A stretch of 63,625 nucleotides of DNA from contig CACZCD010000026.1 of the NCBI GenBank assembly GCA_902779565.1, positions 1 through 63,625 of the forward strand. The letters are read 5' to 3'. Positions 29,266 through 38,059 of this stretch are shown piece after piece. Source of the DNA: an uncultured bacterium (GTDB lineage Bacteria > Verrucomicrobiota > Kiritimatiellia > RFP12 > UBA1067). The notes below the pieces were generated by a model that saw only the letters and a list, made by a program, of their open reading frames with translations, did no database searches and was not told the origin of the DNA. The position numbers and the translations under genes were made by a program. The first letter of the stretch is position 1, and the number at the start of each line of letters is the position of its first letter.

Positions 29266-29281
29266 TGCAGAAAGCGTGCCA
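29266..29281 (-). promoter_or_regulatory. Sigma54 (-24/-12) promoter of the DUF932-helicase operon
   Basis: The minus strand reads TGGCACGCTTTCTGCA. It matches the consensus TGGCACG-N4-TTGCA except for one T-to-C, with correct GG-GC spacing. It points toward the DUF932-like gene and lies directly after the sigma54 activator gene. Confidence 0.8.
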
Positions 29282-29338
29282 GAGAGGAGGGAACGGCTTT
29301 TATCGATGCAAAACGACGCATTTCCCGCCAAATACACT

Positions 29339-29359
29339 TGTCCCATCCGCAAGCGGACA
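29339..29359. promoter_or_regulatory. Candidate activator-binding palindrome (UAS)
   Basis: TGTCC...CCGC-AA-GCGG...ACA. The core TCCGCAAGCGGA (29346-29357) is a perfect inverted repeat, and TGTCC/GGACA form partly nested outer arms. It is centred about 95 bp upstream of the predicted start, the usual distance for a sigma54 activator site. Confidence 0.5.
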
Positions 29360-29391
29360 GAAGAGGGTGGTCAGAAATTGAATCGGTGGCG

Positions 29392-30945
29392 TCAGTTTTT
29401 GATTGGCTTCTTCAGCCATTCGCGCACCGTGTTCTCCGCGCGGCCCAGCCGCTGGGCGATCTCCCGAAGCGAATGGCCCTTGTACCGGTCGGCGACGCGG
29501 TGGACGTGACGGGTAATCACGGCGTCGAGCGAATCATCGTCGCATGCGTCGGGCTCATGCGCGGACTCATGGCGCAATCCCTTGTTCTCCCGCTTCCAGT
29601 ACTCGACCAACGCCGTGAAATCCGTGATCTTCATGACGCGGGCGTAGAGCAGCATGTTCTCAAGTTCCCGCGCGTTTCCCGGGAAGTCGTATTGGACCAG
29701 AGCGTTACGTTGTTCCCGGCTCAACTCCTTTCCGGTCTCCCGGTACCAGATGGCGCGGGCAATCTCGGGGATGTCCTCCGGGCGGTCAGCCAGCGATTTC
29801 ATCCGGATCTGGATCACGTTCAGGCGGTAGTAGAGATCCTCCCGGAACCGCCCTTCGTTCACGAGCTGGACGAGATCCTTGTTCGTGGCGGTGATTACCC
29901 GGACGTTCTGCACCTTGCGCGGTACCGACTCGCCGACCTTCAGGTAGTCGCCATCCTGCAGGACGCGCAAAAGCTGCCCCTGCATGTAAAAGTTGAGGTC
30001 CGCGACCTCATCAAGAAAGAGCGTGCCGTTCGCCGCCGTCTCGAAGAGTCCCAAGCTGTCCCGCGAATCCGTGAACGCCCCCCTGACGCTTCCGAAGAGC
30101 TTGCTTTCGAACAGGCTTTCCGTCGTGCAGGCGCAGTTGAACGTGAGGAACGCGCCGTTCTCCCGGCTCTTCGACTTCCGGTGGATCAGCTGAGCGACGG
30201 TCTCCTTCCCCGTGCCGCTCGGGCCGGTGATCAGCACGCGCGCGGCGGGATCGTCACATTCCGCCGCCAGATTCGCCAGCCGACGCACCTCCTCCATGTG
30301 CGGAGAGCTGCCGATCAGCTGCCGGTTGCCCCATTTGCCGTAGTAATCGACGACGGCGATGAGCGCTGGCTCGATGTTCGCGTATTTCACCCCGCTGGCA
30401 AGTGAGAAGATCGCGCGCGGGTAGTACTCCATCTCGCGGTCGTTCTTGTGCTTCCAGTCCGCCGCCTGGAAAAGCCGCCGGTACTGCCCCTCCTCGGAAC
30501 TGCCTTTCACGCGTCCGGCGGCGAACCGGCGGAACGTCTCCACATCCTTCGCGGAGATCTGCCGCGGAAAGGCTTTCTGCACCGCCAGAAAGAGATCGCC
30601 CTCCACAATCACCGTCCGGTCGAAGACGGAGGAACCATCCTTCAGCATGAACTCGACGGCAACCTCGGAGGGAATGGCGCAGCCGCTGATCCACCAGACC
30701 TTGACGCCGGACTCCTTGAGCTTCCGCAGTTCGGCGGCGATGGCCTTCGGCTCCTTGGAGAGTCCCACGCCGAGCACATACACCTCCGAGCACGTCTCCT
30801 CGCATTTCTTCAGCGCAATCGGCAGATGCCGCTGCGACACGCCCATCACCTCCGCCGTGCACTTGAACGCGCACCGCAGCAGCATCGCCGCCGCCGGCGC
30901 ATACTCCGGCAGTCCCCAACCTGTCATGATCAACCGTTTCGCCAT
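29392..30945 (-). CDS. Sigma54-dependent transcriptional activator with an unrecognised N-terminal domain
   Basis: A 517-aa activator. The AAA+ domain has Walker A GPSGTGKE (241-248), the sigma54-contact loop GAFTD (289-293), Walker B GTLFLDE (307-313) and the sensor region REDLYYRLNV. The C-terminal HTH is SLREIAQRLGRAENTVREWL. The first 210 residues alternate beta and alpha elements (EVYVLGVGL, KVWWISG) in a Rossmann-like pattern and are not a receiver, PAS or GAF domain. They also do not match my recollection of the RtcR N-terminus. The gene is upstream of a sigma54 promoter driving DUF932-helicase, its likely target. Confidence 0.85.
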   Translation of the reverse strand: MAKRLIMTGWGLPEYAPAAAMLLRCAFKCTAEVMGVSQRHLPIALKKCEETCSEVYVLGVGLSKEPKAIAAELRKLKESGVKVWWISGCAIPSEVAVEFMLKDGSSVFDRTVIVEGDLFLAVQKAFPRQISAKDVETFRRFAAGRVKGSSEEGQYRRLFQAADWKHKNDREMEYYPRAIFSLASGVKYANIEPALIAVVDYYGKWGNRQLIGSSPHMEEVRRLANLAAECDDPAARVLITGPSGTGKETVAQLIHRKSKSRENGAFLTFNCACTTESLFESKLFGSVRGAFTDSRDSLGLFETAANGTLFLDEVADLNFYMQGQLLRVLQDGDYLKVGESVPRKVQNVRVITATNKDLVQLVNEGRFREDLYYRLNVIQIRMKSLADRPEDIPEIARAIWYRETGKELSREQRNALVQYDFPGNARELENMLLYARVMKITDFTALVEYWKRENKGLRHESAHEPDACDDDSLDAVITRHVHRVADRYKGHSLREIAQRLGRAENTVREWLKKPIKN

Positions 30946-30968
30946 TTCAATCTCCTGAAAACCGCCCG

Positions 30969-30974
30969 ATTATA
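30969..30974 (-). promoter_or_regulatory. Extended -10 promoter of the sigma54 activator gene
   Basis: TGATATAAT, 23 nt upstream of the ATG at 30945. Unlike the leaderless genes, an AGGAGA ribosome site is present between them. Confidence 0.6.
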
Positions 30975-31020
30975 TCACATCCGCCCCGATCAGGACACAA
31001 CCCGCCGATTTCAACGGCAA

Positions 31021-32922
31021 TCAGTCGGCGACTTCGGCGACTTCGCCGGGTTTCAGCTTCAGGGTGACTCGCGGTGCATCGGCGGCGCGTTGCACGACGG
31101 CCTCCTGCACAAGGTGCAGCTCCGTGTTGAGAAGGTAGATCGTGCCGTCGGGATAGACGCTCCAGCGGACGGAGTCGGAGCACTCTACCTTCGGCCAGAC
31201 CGTCGAGCCAATCGCCTCCATCGCCTTCGCCATCAGGAAGGAATAGAACTTGCGCACGCCAAACGCGCCCGGCGAATCAAGCGAAGCGAGGAAGATCACA
31301 CGTCCCCTGCCAATCTCGTTCACGAACAGGACGCCCTTGCAGTCCGCCATCTTCTTCTCGTGGAAGCGGTCGGACGCCACGGCGAACGGTTTCGCCGTCG
31401 TCGCCTCAAGTTGCGGAACATCGAATCCGCCCTCAATGAAATCAGGATCCCACATGTCTGTGAACGGCTGGAAATTCCAGCCGGGGCCGGGGTTCATCAC
31501 GAACTTTGTGCCATGCGGCAGATGCCACGGCTTGCCGTCCTGCATCTTCACGCCGACGAGCGCCGACCAGTCACCGCCGTTGTAGGGGATGAATGCACCA
31601 TTTGGCACGTTCTGCGACGTGAGGTGGCTTGCCGCCAACATCAGCGTGCCGCCGTTCTTCACGTATGCGATAAGTTTGGCATAGAGGGCATCGTCCATGA
31701 TGTTCCGTCCCAGGAAGAAGAGGAACCGGTATTTCGCCAATGCCGCATCCGGCGCATCGAACGGGATGATTCCGGCCGCGCCAAGTGGCGGATTGCCTGA
31801 GTAGTCCGCCTCGCCCCAGCTGTCGCGTTCCTGCCAACCGCGCCGACGATAAAGGCCATCGAAGAGCCGCCACGCCGTGCGATCCGCCTCCGTCACGCGG
31901 AAGGCGTCGTTCGCGCGCTGCCCGAAGAGGTGCGTCTGGAAGATGCCGACATAACCGTCGAAGCGTCCCTGGATCGCGCCGACCGTCGCGAGCGGATAGC
32001 CGTCCGCACGCGGATGCGCCTTGCACCACGCCGTGAAATCGGCGAGCACCTTGCGGTAGCGGCGCGAGACGGGATGGTCATGGTCGAACTTCCGCCCATG
32101 GCACTTGTGGCTCATCAGCCCGTGTTCGTTGTAGATCGGATCGGCACCACGGATGTAGGCGTGGTAAAGCGAGGTGCGCCAGCGCGCCTCCCACAGCGCA
32201 TCGCTCTGCATGCCGCCATACCATTCCATTGCCATGTCCGTGCCGAAACGCTTGCGCCCAAACACCTCGGCGGCCGTCTTCGTGCCGGCGTACGCGCGCT
32301 CCAGCTCGTCGGAATAGACGACCTCCAGATCGACGCGATCATACCCCGCGCGCAGAAGAAAGGGCGAAAAACCGAACGCACATTCGATTGAGAAGACCGG
32401 TTCCGGCAGACCAGCTTCCTTCGCCTGCCGCAGATCCGCCCGCACCTGGGCGCAAGTGGATTCGTACGCCTGCGCCAGAGAGTTTCCGCCCTTCGCGATA
32501 CGCGGCGAGAACACACCCTTGTTCATCGCATCGTGCGGATGCCAGTAGAACATCAGCCCGCCCGTCTCGCTGTAGTGCTGCGTGCCAACGCACACGTCGC
32601 TATAGTCCCGGAGCGCGGCGAGAAGCTCCTCCTTCTGTGGCGCGTACTCGCTCTTCATCTTGCCGCTCCAGCGGTTGAACATCTCGTCCATCGTGAAAAC
32701 ACACCCGTGCTTGCGGCAGTGTTCGCCGACGGCACGTATCTTCTCGGGCGTCCATTTCCCATGGAAGAGGTTCAGCAGATTGCCGCATCCGTCCCGAGTC
32801 AGCGTCTCTGCGGTGGAGACGCCATACCCTCCCTCCGCGATGGACCCCGTCTGCACGACATGCGCCGCCGGTGCCATCCCGGCACACGCAACCACCACGA
32901 ACAAAAACATCAACCGCTTCAT
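31021..32922 (-). CDS. Secreted protein with beta/alpha-barrel-like body, probably glycan-active
   Basis: A 633-aa protein with a signal peptide (MKRLMFLFVVVACAGMAPA). The middle has patterns of a TIM barrel (GTDMAMEWYGG, FTMDEMFNRW). After about residue 380 there is a glutamine-amidotransferase-like segment (KYRFLFFLGRNIMDDALYA, KNGGTLMLAASH), seen in beta-galactosidase trimerisation domains. No family assignment is secure. AGGAGG lies 7 nt upstream of the ATG. It begins a long run of secreted minus-strand genes. Heptamer repeats precede it. Confidence 0.6.
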   Translation of the reverse strand: MKRLMFLFVVVACAGMAPAAHVVQTGSIAEGGYGVSTAETLTRDGCGNLLNLFHGKWTPEKIRAVGEHCRKHGCVFTMDEMFNRWSGKMKSEYAPQKEELLAALRDYSDVCVGTQHYSETGGLMFYWHPHDAMNKGVFSPRIAKGGNSLAQAYESTCAQVRADLRQAKEAGLPEPVFSIECAFGFSPFLLRAGYDRVDLEVVYSDELERAYAGTKTAAEVFGRKRFGTDMAMEWYGGMQSDALWEARWRTSLYHAYIRGADPIYNEHGLMSHKCHGRKFDHDHPVSRRYRKVLADFTAWCKAHPRADGYPLATVGAIQGRFDGYVGIFQTHLFGQRANDAFRVTEADRTAWRLFDGLYRRRGWQERDSWGEADYSGNPPLGAAGIIPFDAPDAALAKYRFLFFLGRNIMDDALYAKLIAYVKNGGTLMLAASHLTSQNVPNGAFIPYNGGDWSALVGVKMQDGKPWHLPHGTKFVMNPGPGWNFQPFTDMWDPDFIEGGFDVPQLEATTAKPFAVASDRFHEKKMADCKGVLFVNEIGRGRVIFLASLDSPGAFGVRKFYSFLMAKAMEAIGSTVWPKVECSDSVRWSVYPDGTIYLLNTELHLVQEAVVQRAADAPRVTLKLKPGEVAEVAD

Positions 32923-32941
32923 CAACTTTCCTCCTAACTAT

Positions 32942-32983
32942 CCACTAACCACTAAGCACCAAGCACTAAGCACCAAGCACTAA
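32942..32983. repeat. Six tandem heptanucleotide repeats
   Basis: On the minus strand the 7-bp units read TTAGTGC/TTGGTGC/TTAGTGG. The last unit contains the stop codon of the PHP-domain gene, and the array ends 19 bp before the next start. Confidence 0.8.
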
Positions 32984-34371
32984 CAACAATACGGCTGCGT
33001 CCAGGCGGTATGGTGATCCGGATGCAGCTTGTGCCGGCGCTTGAACTGCGTGGGCGCATCGCTTTCCACGCGGGCGCGGACGTAGAGGTCGTTGGCGGCG
33101 AGCGTGTACGACGCCTCAAGCCGTTCGCCCCGCTTGCCCGTAACCAGATTGACGGTTGCACCGACCCCTTCGTCATAGATCGGCACCTTGCGGGCGCGGT
33201 TCATGTGCGCTTTCGTCGCCGGAATCTCCACGTAGCTCACGGGGTCGAGCGGCGTCCCCTTCTTCGTGGAAAGAAAACGGATCCTGTATTTGACGTCCGG
33301 CGTGGCCGGGACGGACACCTTGAGTGTGCGCGTCTTCGCGTCGAAGGAGACATCCTCAAGATCCAGCTCGGACGACGCGTAGAAGTCGCCGCGACGAATC
33401 GCATCGAAGAGGGCCTTCTGCGTGAGCGCCTCCGCCCGCACCATGATGTAGCCATCGCCAAACACGTAGGGATTCTCCAGCCCACTGCCGGGATAGAAGT
33501 GCGTATCGTCGCAGCCGAAGCCGTAAAGCATCTGCTGGCCATGCGTCCGGCGATAGGCGAGCACGGCATCCCAGATGTGGTCGTGGTACCACTCGCCGTC
33601 AAGCTCCTTCGGCACGGGCCACTCGGAGCCGTTGCTGCACACCTCGAAGTAGCGAAGTTCGGGATTGTCGATGATGTCCTGCGCGCCGACGTCGTACAAG
33701 AGCCAGTTCGGATGGTTCACCATGCAGATGCATTCCTGACCACGCTTCTTCGCGAGCGCCTCGCTCATCTCACGCGTCTCGCGGATGATGGACGAGACGG
33801 TGTGCTTCGGACAGCCCTCTATCAGATTCGCCTTCTTCGCGCGCTCAATGATATCATCGATACCGATGACGTTCATGTGCATGGCGTAGGTCTGGCCGGT
33901 CGCCTTGGCGTCGGTGGTGATCTCCACGCCCGGCAGCAGCAGGAACTTCTCCGGCTCCTCGAACATCTTCTTCAGCTCCGGATAGGTGGCAAGGCGCACC
34001 TCCGTCTTGCCGTCCCTCTCGCGCACCATCTTCCGTCCGAACCGCTCAACATACGCCTTGAAGCAATCCGGGTGCACCACCTTCGGCGGCCAGCCCTTCT
34101 CCTTGCCGGTGCCGACGGCCATCCACTTGTCGGGGTTGTCCTGGAAGCGGTTGTGGTCGGAGAGGGCGATGAAGTCGTAGCCAGCATCCTTGTACGCGGC
34201 AACCGCCTGCTCCGGTAAGGCGCGCCCGTCTGACCAGTGCGTGTGCATGTGCAACATGCCGCGGTACCAGCGCTTGCCGTTCGGCGTCTGGAGCGCGGCC
34301 ACGCCGCGTCCGCATGCTGCGGTGGCCAAGGCCGCCCCGATAAAGTTCTTGCGTGTCATCGATTGTTTCAT
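32980..34371 (-). CDS. Exported PHP-domain metal-dependent phosphoesterase
   Basis: A 463-aa protein. The N-terminus MTRKNFIGAALATAACG looks like a Tat or lipoprotein-type export signal. The PHP metal-binding motifs follow: LHMHTHWSDG near residue 45 and ALSDHNRF near residue 75, with later metal ligands probably VEITTDA and CDDTHFY. The C-terminal portion is beta-rich. It probably hydrolyses a phosphoester outside the cytoplasm. AAGGAAAA precedes the ATG. It sits 20 bp after a calcineurin-like phosphatase gene, and both have Tat-type signals, so they may act on the same substrate. Confidence 0.75.
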   Translation of the reverse strand: MKQSMTRKNFIGAALATAACGRGVAALQTPNGKRWYRGMLHMHTHWSDGRALPEQAVAAYKDAGYDFIALSDHNRFQDNPDKWMAVGTGKEKGWPPKVVHPDCFKAYVERFGRKMVRERDGKTEVRLATYPELKKMFEEPEKFLLLPGVEITTDAKATGQTYAMHMNVIGIDDIIERAKKANLIEGCPKHTVSSIIRETREMSEALAKKRGQECICMVNHPNWLLYDVGAQDIIDNPELRYFEVCSNGSEWPVPKELDGEWYHDHIWDAVLAYRRTHGQQMLYGFGCDDTHFYPGSGLENPYVFGDGYIMVRAEALTQKALFDAIRRGDFYASSELDLEDVSFDAKTRTLKVSVPATPDVKYRIRFLSTKKGTPLDPVSYVEIPATKAHMNRARKVPIYDEGVGATVNLVTGKRGERLEASYTLAANDLYVRARVESDAPTQFKRRHKLHPDHHTAWTQPYCC

Positions 34372-34391
34372 CTTTTTTCCTTCTGCTTTCC

Positions 34392-35849
34392 CTACGCGCG
34401 CCAGGTCACAGGTGGAAGCGGCTGACCAGTGACACCGAACGAGTCGGCAGGTCGCACGGTAAACGTGACCGTTTTATCTGACGGCAGCTCGAACTTGCCG
34501 AAGACGCACATCGACGGCTCCTTCTCAGCCTCTTCGCACCAGTACGCGCGGGTCGGGAACACGCGCCGCACGAGCTTGAAGCCGTCCGCACTCGCCGTGA
34601 CCTCGTAGTCCAGCGCCCGAGGGCGTCCCTCATGCGAATGCGCGGGCGGGAAGGTGACGACCACCTGCTCCAACTCCTTCTTGGCGCGGTTCTTGCCGAT
34701 GCGCGTTGAAACCGTCGCGACCGCCCCTTCGGGAAACGCGGGCGGCGAGGCGCGCCCCTTGCGCGCCTCGGCCGAGCACGAGCCATCGGGGCTCGGCAAG
34801 GGCACCACCCAATCCACGCCCATCGGGCGATCATGGCGGACGTCACGCCGCGCAAGGACAATGCGGTCCGAATAGACGGTCATGAAGAGCGCCTGATTGG
34901 ACGTTCGGCAGTCCACGCGGTCCATCAGCTGCGGACGCTTCTTGTCCGGCTGGTTCCCGCAGGAGAACGAGTTCTCGCGCCCCCCGCGCGTGCAGCAGTA
35001 GCTCGTTGACGGCACATGTACGACGGTGTACTCACCCTGCCAAAGGTTGAGTTCGTCCGCGCAGTTGCGGTGACAGTGCCCGAAGAACGCCATCACGTTC
35101 GGATACCGGCAGAGCGCCTTGTGGTTGGGGTCTGTCGCCAGACTCTTCGGATCCCATTCGGGAAGCGTCCCGTGCACGGGACGGTGCATCGAGTAGAAGA
35201 ACGGCTTCTTCGGATCGGGATTCGCGGCGGCCAGCGCCGCGGCGAGCCCCGGTATCACCGTGCCGTTCTGCAGGTTGCGGGGATGGTGCGCCAGAACGAA
35301 GGTGTACCCCTTCACCTCATGGACCTGGATGGGCGTCCACTTCTCGTGGAAGAGCCGTTCCCAGATCGCGACGACATCCTCGTTCACAAGCGCATGGTTC
35401 GGCGCGTCGGGATCCTTCGACGAGGTTTTCGCCCACGGATACTTGTGGGCATAGCCACCGTAGTCATGGTCGCCGAAGTGGAAAAGGTGCTTGATCGGCT
35501 CGCCGTCGCTGCGCCGATCGCCCGGGAACACCCGGTTCCAGATCGCGGCGGCGTACTCCAGCTCCGATACGAGTCCACAGTCCGCTATGTCGCCGCAGAG
35601 CAGCACGGCGTCGGCCTTCTGTTCGTCGTACCAGCGGAGGGCCTTCTCGAAATAGACGTCGCTGTGCATGGAGTCCTTCTGCACGAGAAGATGGATATCG
35701 GAGAGGACACCCACCTTGAGCCGGGGTTCGACGCCGCCAACCTTCTCCGGAAGGCATCCCGCCGCCATCAGCATTGTAGCCGCCGTGGCCTGTCCAAAAA
35801 ACGCCCTGCGCGAAAGCGCCGGCCCACCCGTTGCGATTCTCTTTTTCAT
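34392..35849 (-). CDS. Tat-exported calcineurin-like metallophosphoesterase lipoprotein
   Basis: A 485-aa protein. The N-terminus contains a Tat motif (SRRAFFGQA) followed by a lipobox ending in AAGC, so it is probably an exported lipoprotein. The metallophosphatase motifs are VLSDIHLL (D-x-H), LLCGDIAD (GD), a GDHDYG-type GNHD equivalent (FHFGDHDYGG), and GHCHRN near residue 290. The start at 35849 is selected because it gives this signal and lies 7 nt from an extended -10. A C-terminal beta domain of about 120 residues follows the catalytic core. Confidence 0.8.
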   Translation of the reverse strand: MKKRIATGGPALSRRAFFGQATAATMLMAAGCLPEKVGGVEPRLKVGVLSDIHLLVQKDSMHSDVYFEKALRWYDEQKADAVLLCGDIADCGLVSELEYAAAIWNRVFPGDRRSDGEPIKHLFHFGDHDYGGYAHKYPWAKTSSKDPDAPNHALVNEDVVAIWERLFHEKWTPIQVHEVKGYTFVLAHHPRNLQNGTVIPGLAAALAAANPDPKKPFFYSMHRPVHGTLPEWDPKSLATDPNHKALCRYPNVMAFFGHCHRNCADELNLWQGEYTVVHVPSTSYCCTRGGRENSFSCGNQPDKKRPQLMDRVDCRTSNQALFMTVYSDRIVLARRDVRHDRPMGVDWVVPLPSPDGSCSAEARKGRASPPAFPEGAVATVSTRIGKNRAKKELEQVVVTFPPAHSHEGRPRALDYEVTASADGFKLVRRVFPTRAYWCEEAEKEPSMCVFGKFELPSDKTVTFTVRPADSFGVTGQPLPPVTWRA

Positions 35850-35856
35850 TGCCGAT

Positions 35857-35862
35857 ATTATA
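35857..35862 (-). promoter_or_regulatory. Extended -10 promoter of the metallophosphoesterase gene (leaderless)
   Basis: TGATATAAT on the minus strand, with TATAAT ending 7 nt before the ATG and no Shine-Dalgarno. Confidence 0.6.
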
Positions 35863-35918
35863 TCATGAATGTTGTTGTCTTTTCCGATCAGCCATTGCAC
35901 ACGCACCCGCGCGCACGT

Positions 35919-38027
35919 TCATTTCAAATCACCGTAAAGTTCCCGCATCTTCCGAAGCTTCCATTCAATCTGAGGACGACTGCCGGTATAACCGCTGGAG
36001 ACGAGAAAACCGAGCCGCGAATCTTCATCCACCACCGCCAACGCGGCCTCGGCGTTCGCATATTCGGCGCGCGCCAAACGCTCAACCTCCGCTCTGTCGC
36101 CCTTCCGCCACGCGATCCGACCCTTCTTAAGGTGCACGGCTGTCAGGCACGCCCGCATCAGATATTCGCCCAGCGCCGCCTGCCGCACGGCCTCGGTCCG
36201 CCGTCCCTCCGGCAGCGAATCCGCAATCCCGCGGAACAGCGAAGCCCCCTTTCCATAATCCGCCACCTGACTCTCAAAGAGCTCGATCTCCTTCTGCTCC
36301 CGCGATTCGTCAAGCGTCAAGGCCGCCGTGCCCAACCCGCCGATGGGTTTCGCGAAATCGAAATGGCAGATCGTGAACCGGCAACCCGGCGCAATCGGGA
36401 AACCAGACGGCGGTTCCCATCTTTTCTGCAGATCTTCGCCAAAGAAGTTGAACGGGTACGCAGCACCGATGCGGCAAGGACCGTACTGGTTCTCGTCGGT
36501 CGGCACATAGTCCGCCGCCGCACGGCTCCACAAGCGCCAGGCCTCAAGCGCCTTGTCGGCATTGTCCGTCCCGAAGTCGCGCACGGCGATGGCGCGTACA
36601 TGCGTCTCGAAATCTATGCCGCCCTCCCAGATGCACTCCTTCTCAAGCTCGGCAATGAACGACGGATACCAGCCGTACTCGTGGTTTTCCCGGAGACCGA
36701 CGAGATTCCACTTGTGATGCGCCTCCTTCAGCGCCTCCCACTTCTTGTGCCACTGCCACGGCGCGGGCTGGTAGGGGATGTTGCCGAAGTCCCAAGTGAG
36801 GCCTCCAGAGTTGCAGTTGCTCCAGAGTTCGATACCCGCAGCCTTCGCCTGCGCGGCCTCGGTGCGGAAGTATTGGCCGGGACCAATGTACGAAAGCGAA
36901 TAGTCAGCGACCGGCGAGACCAGCCCGTTGCGCTTGACGTGCTTCTCGAACATCTCAAACACCGGGATGAGCGTAATGTCCGTCGGCAAGGCCGCAATGA
37001 GGTCGGCCCTCGCCTTTTCGTCCTGGAAGCCCCAGTTGTATGTGGAGAAGATGAAACGGCAGTCCGGATTGTGGCGATGGATGATGGGCTTCACCTTCTT
37101 CACCCAGTCGGCCCAGTCAGAGCACGGAAACCAACCGGGATAGGGCTTGCCGGCATCCTCCGGCTTCCTCGCCAGATGGTTTCCGCCGTTGGAACGCTTG
37201 TCCTTGGACGGGAACTCGTTCACCTCGCCGACAAACGAAATGCCGCAGGCGTGTGGATAGAACTGGACGAGACGCCCGTACGCCTCTTCGTACATCGCCT
37301 CCGCCTTGGGATCGTCCGGGTGGACGTAGGCGCGGTTGCGCGGCGAAAGCTTGACATCCAGTCCGTATCGTGCCGCCCGCTCGATCAGGTCGTTCACGTC
37401 CTGCCTAACGCCCTGCGAAATGACGTCATAGCCGGCCAACCACACCTCGATGCAAGTATAACCATGATGCGCGATCTGGTTGAGGTGCGCGTCGGGGAAG
37501 ATGTCGTTGCCGTAGCCGGAGAACGTCAGGCGATGGGTGAACAGAGGCGCCCGCTTCTCGTCCCCGAGCTTGAGATAGGGACCGCGCCGCAGGTTCATCA
37601 GATCCTCGAGATGGTAGAAAGCCTGTGCCGCCATCTTTTCGTCCGTAGCGGTGATCCAGACGCCATTCGTCTTGGTCTCAACGACATATCCCTGCCTGTC
37701 CGCCGCCGCCAGCCGCACCGTAACGGCGGCCGAAAGCCCCGGCCGCGTCGGCTGACCAGAGGTTCGTACGCTTGCGTTCACCCCCATCGACACAAGCAAG
37801 TAATCGCAGAAGTCCTCGGCCGACCGGCGCGTCAGGGCCGGGGCGCTGTCCGGCACCACAATCTGTGCGCCGTTCTGGAATTCGAACTCGCCGTCGCCGA
37901 CCTTCTGCGAGAAGTCGCGCCTGTCCTGCCGATGCACGCAGACCAGACGTTCACGAAAAGCGTACGGCGCCTCCGCACCTGCAAGAACCGTTACGGCACA
38001 TGCCACCATGAACACTTTGATTTTCAT
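35919..38027 (-). CDS. Secreted glycoside hydrolase with GH20/GH67/GH84-type N-terminal domain
   Basis: A 702-aa protein. A signal peptide (MKIKVFMVACAVTVLAGA) is followed by a typical carbohydrate-binding/alpha-beta N-domain (SAEDFCDYLLVSMG, VWITATDEKMAAQAFYHLEDL) as in hexosaminidases and alpha-glucuronidases, then a barrel-like catalytic region (GYTCIEVWLAGYD, GISFVGEVNEFPS, FIFSTYNWGF). Glu in VGEVNEF is a plausible catalytic residue. The exact family is uncertain. AAGGAG lies 11 nt upstream. The gene follows the broken kdgT. Confidence 0.65.
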   Translation of the reverse strand: MKIKVFMVACAVTVLAGAEAPYAFRERLVCVHRQDRRDFSQKVGDGEFEFQNGAQIVVPDSAPALTRRSAEDFCDYLLVSMGVNASVRTSGQPTRPGLSAAVTVRLAAADRQGYVVETKTNGVWITATDEKMAAQAFYHLEDLMNLRRGPYLKLGDEKRAPLFTHRLTFSGYGNDIFPDAHLNQIAHHGYTCIEVWLAGYDVISQGVRQDVNDLIERAARYGLDVKLSPRNRAYVHPDDPKAEAMYEEAYGRLVQFYPHACGISFVGEVNEFPSKDKRSNGGNHLARKPEDAGKPYPGWFPCSDWADWVKKVKPIIHRHNPDCRFIFSTYNWGFQDEKARADLIAALPTDITLIPVFEMFEKHVKRNGLVSPVADYSLSYIGPGQYFRTEAAQAKAAGIELWSNCNSGGLTWDFGNIPYQPAPWQWHKKWEALKEAHHKWNLVGLRENHEYGWYPSFIAELEKECIWEGGIDFETHVRAIAVRDFGTDNADKALEAWRLWSRAAADYVPTDENQYGPCRIGAAYPFNFFGEDLQKRWEPPSGFPIAPGCRFTICHFDFAKPIGGLGTAALTLDESREQKEIELFESQVADYGKGASLFRGIADSLPEGRRTEAVRQAALGEYLMRACLTAVHLKKGRIAWRKGDRAEVERLARAEYANAEAALAVVDEDSRLGFLVSSGYTGSRPQIEWKLRKMRELYGDLK

Positions 38028-38059
38028 TCCGTCTGTTCTCCTTGCGTGTTGTCGTGGAA

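Noticed and set aside
29060-29509. A plus-strand frame across the MITE
   Set aside because: It has no protein-like features and is explained by the palindromic repeat.
29392-30945. Calling the sigma54 activator RtcR
   Set aside because: The AAA+ and HTH parts fit, but the N-terminal 210 residues do not resemble the RtcR sensory domain, and no rtcA or rtcB gene is present.
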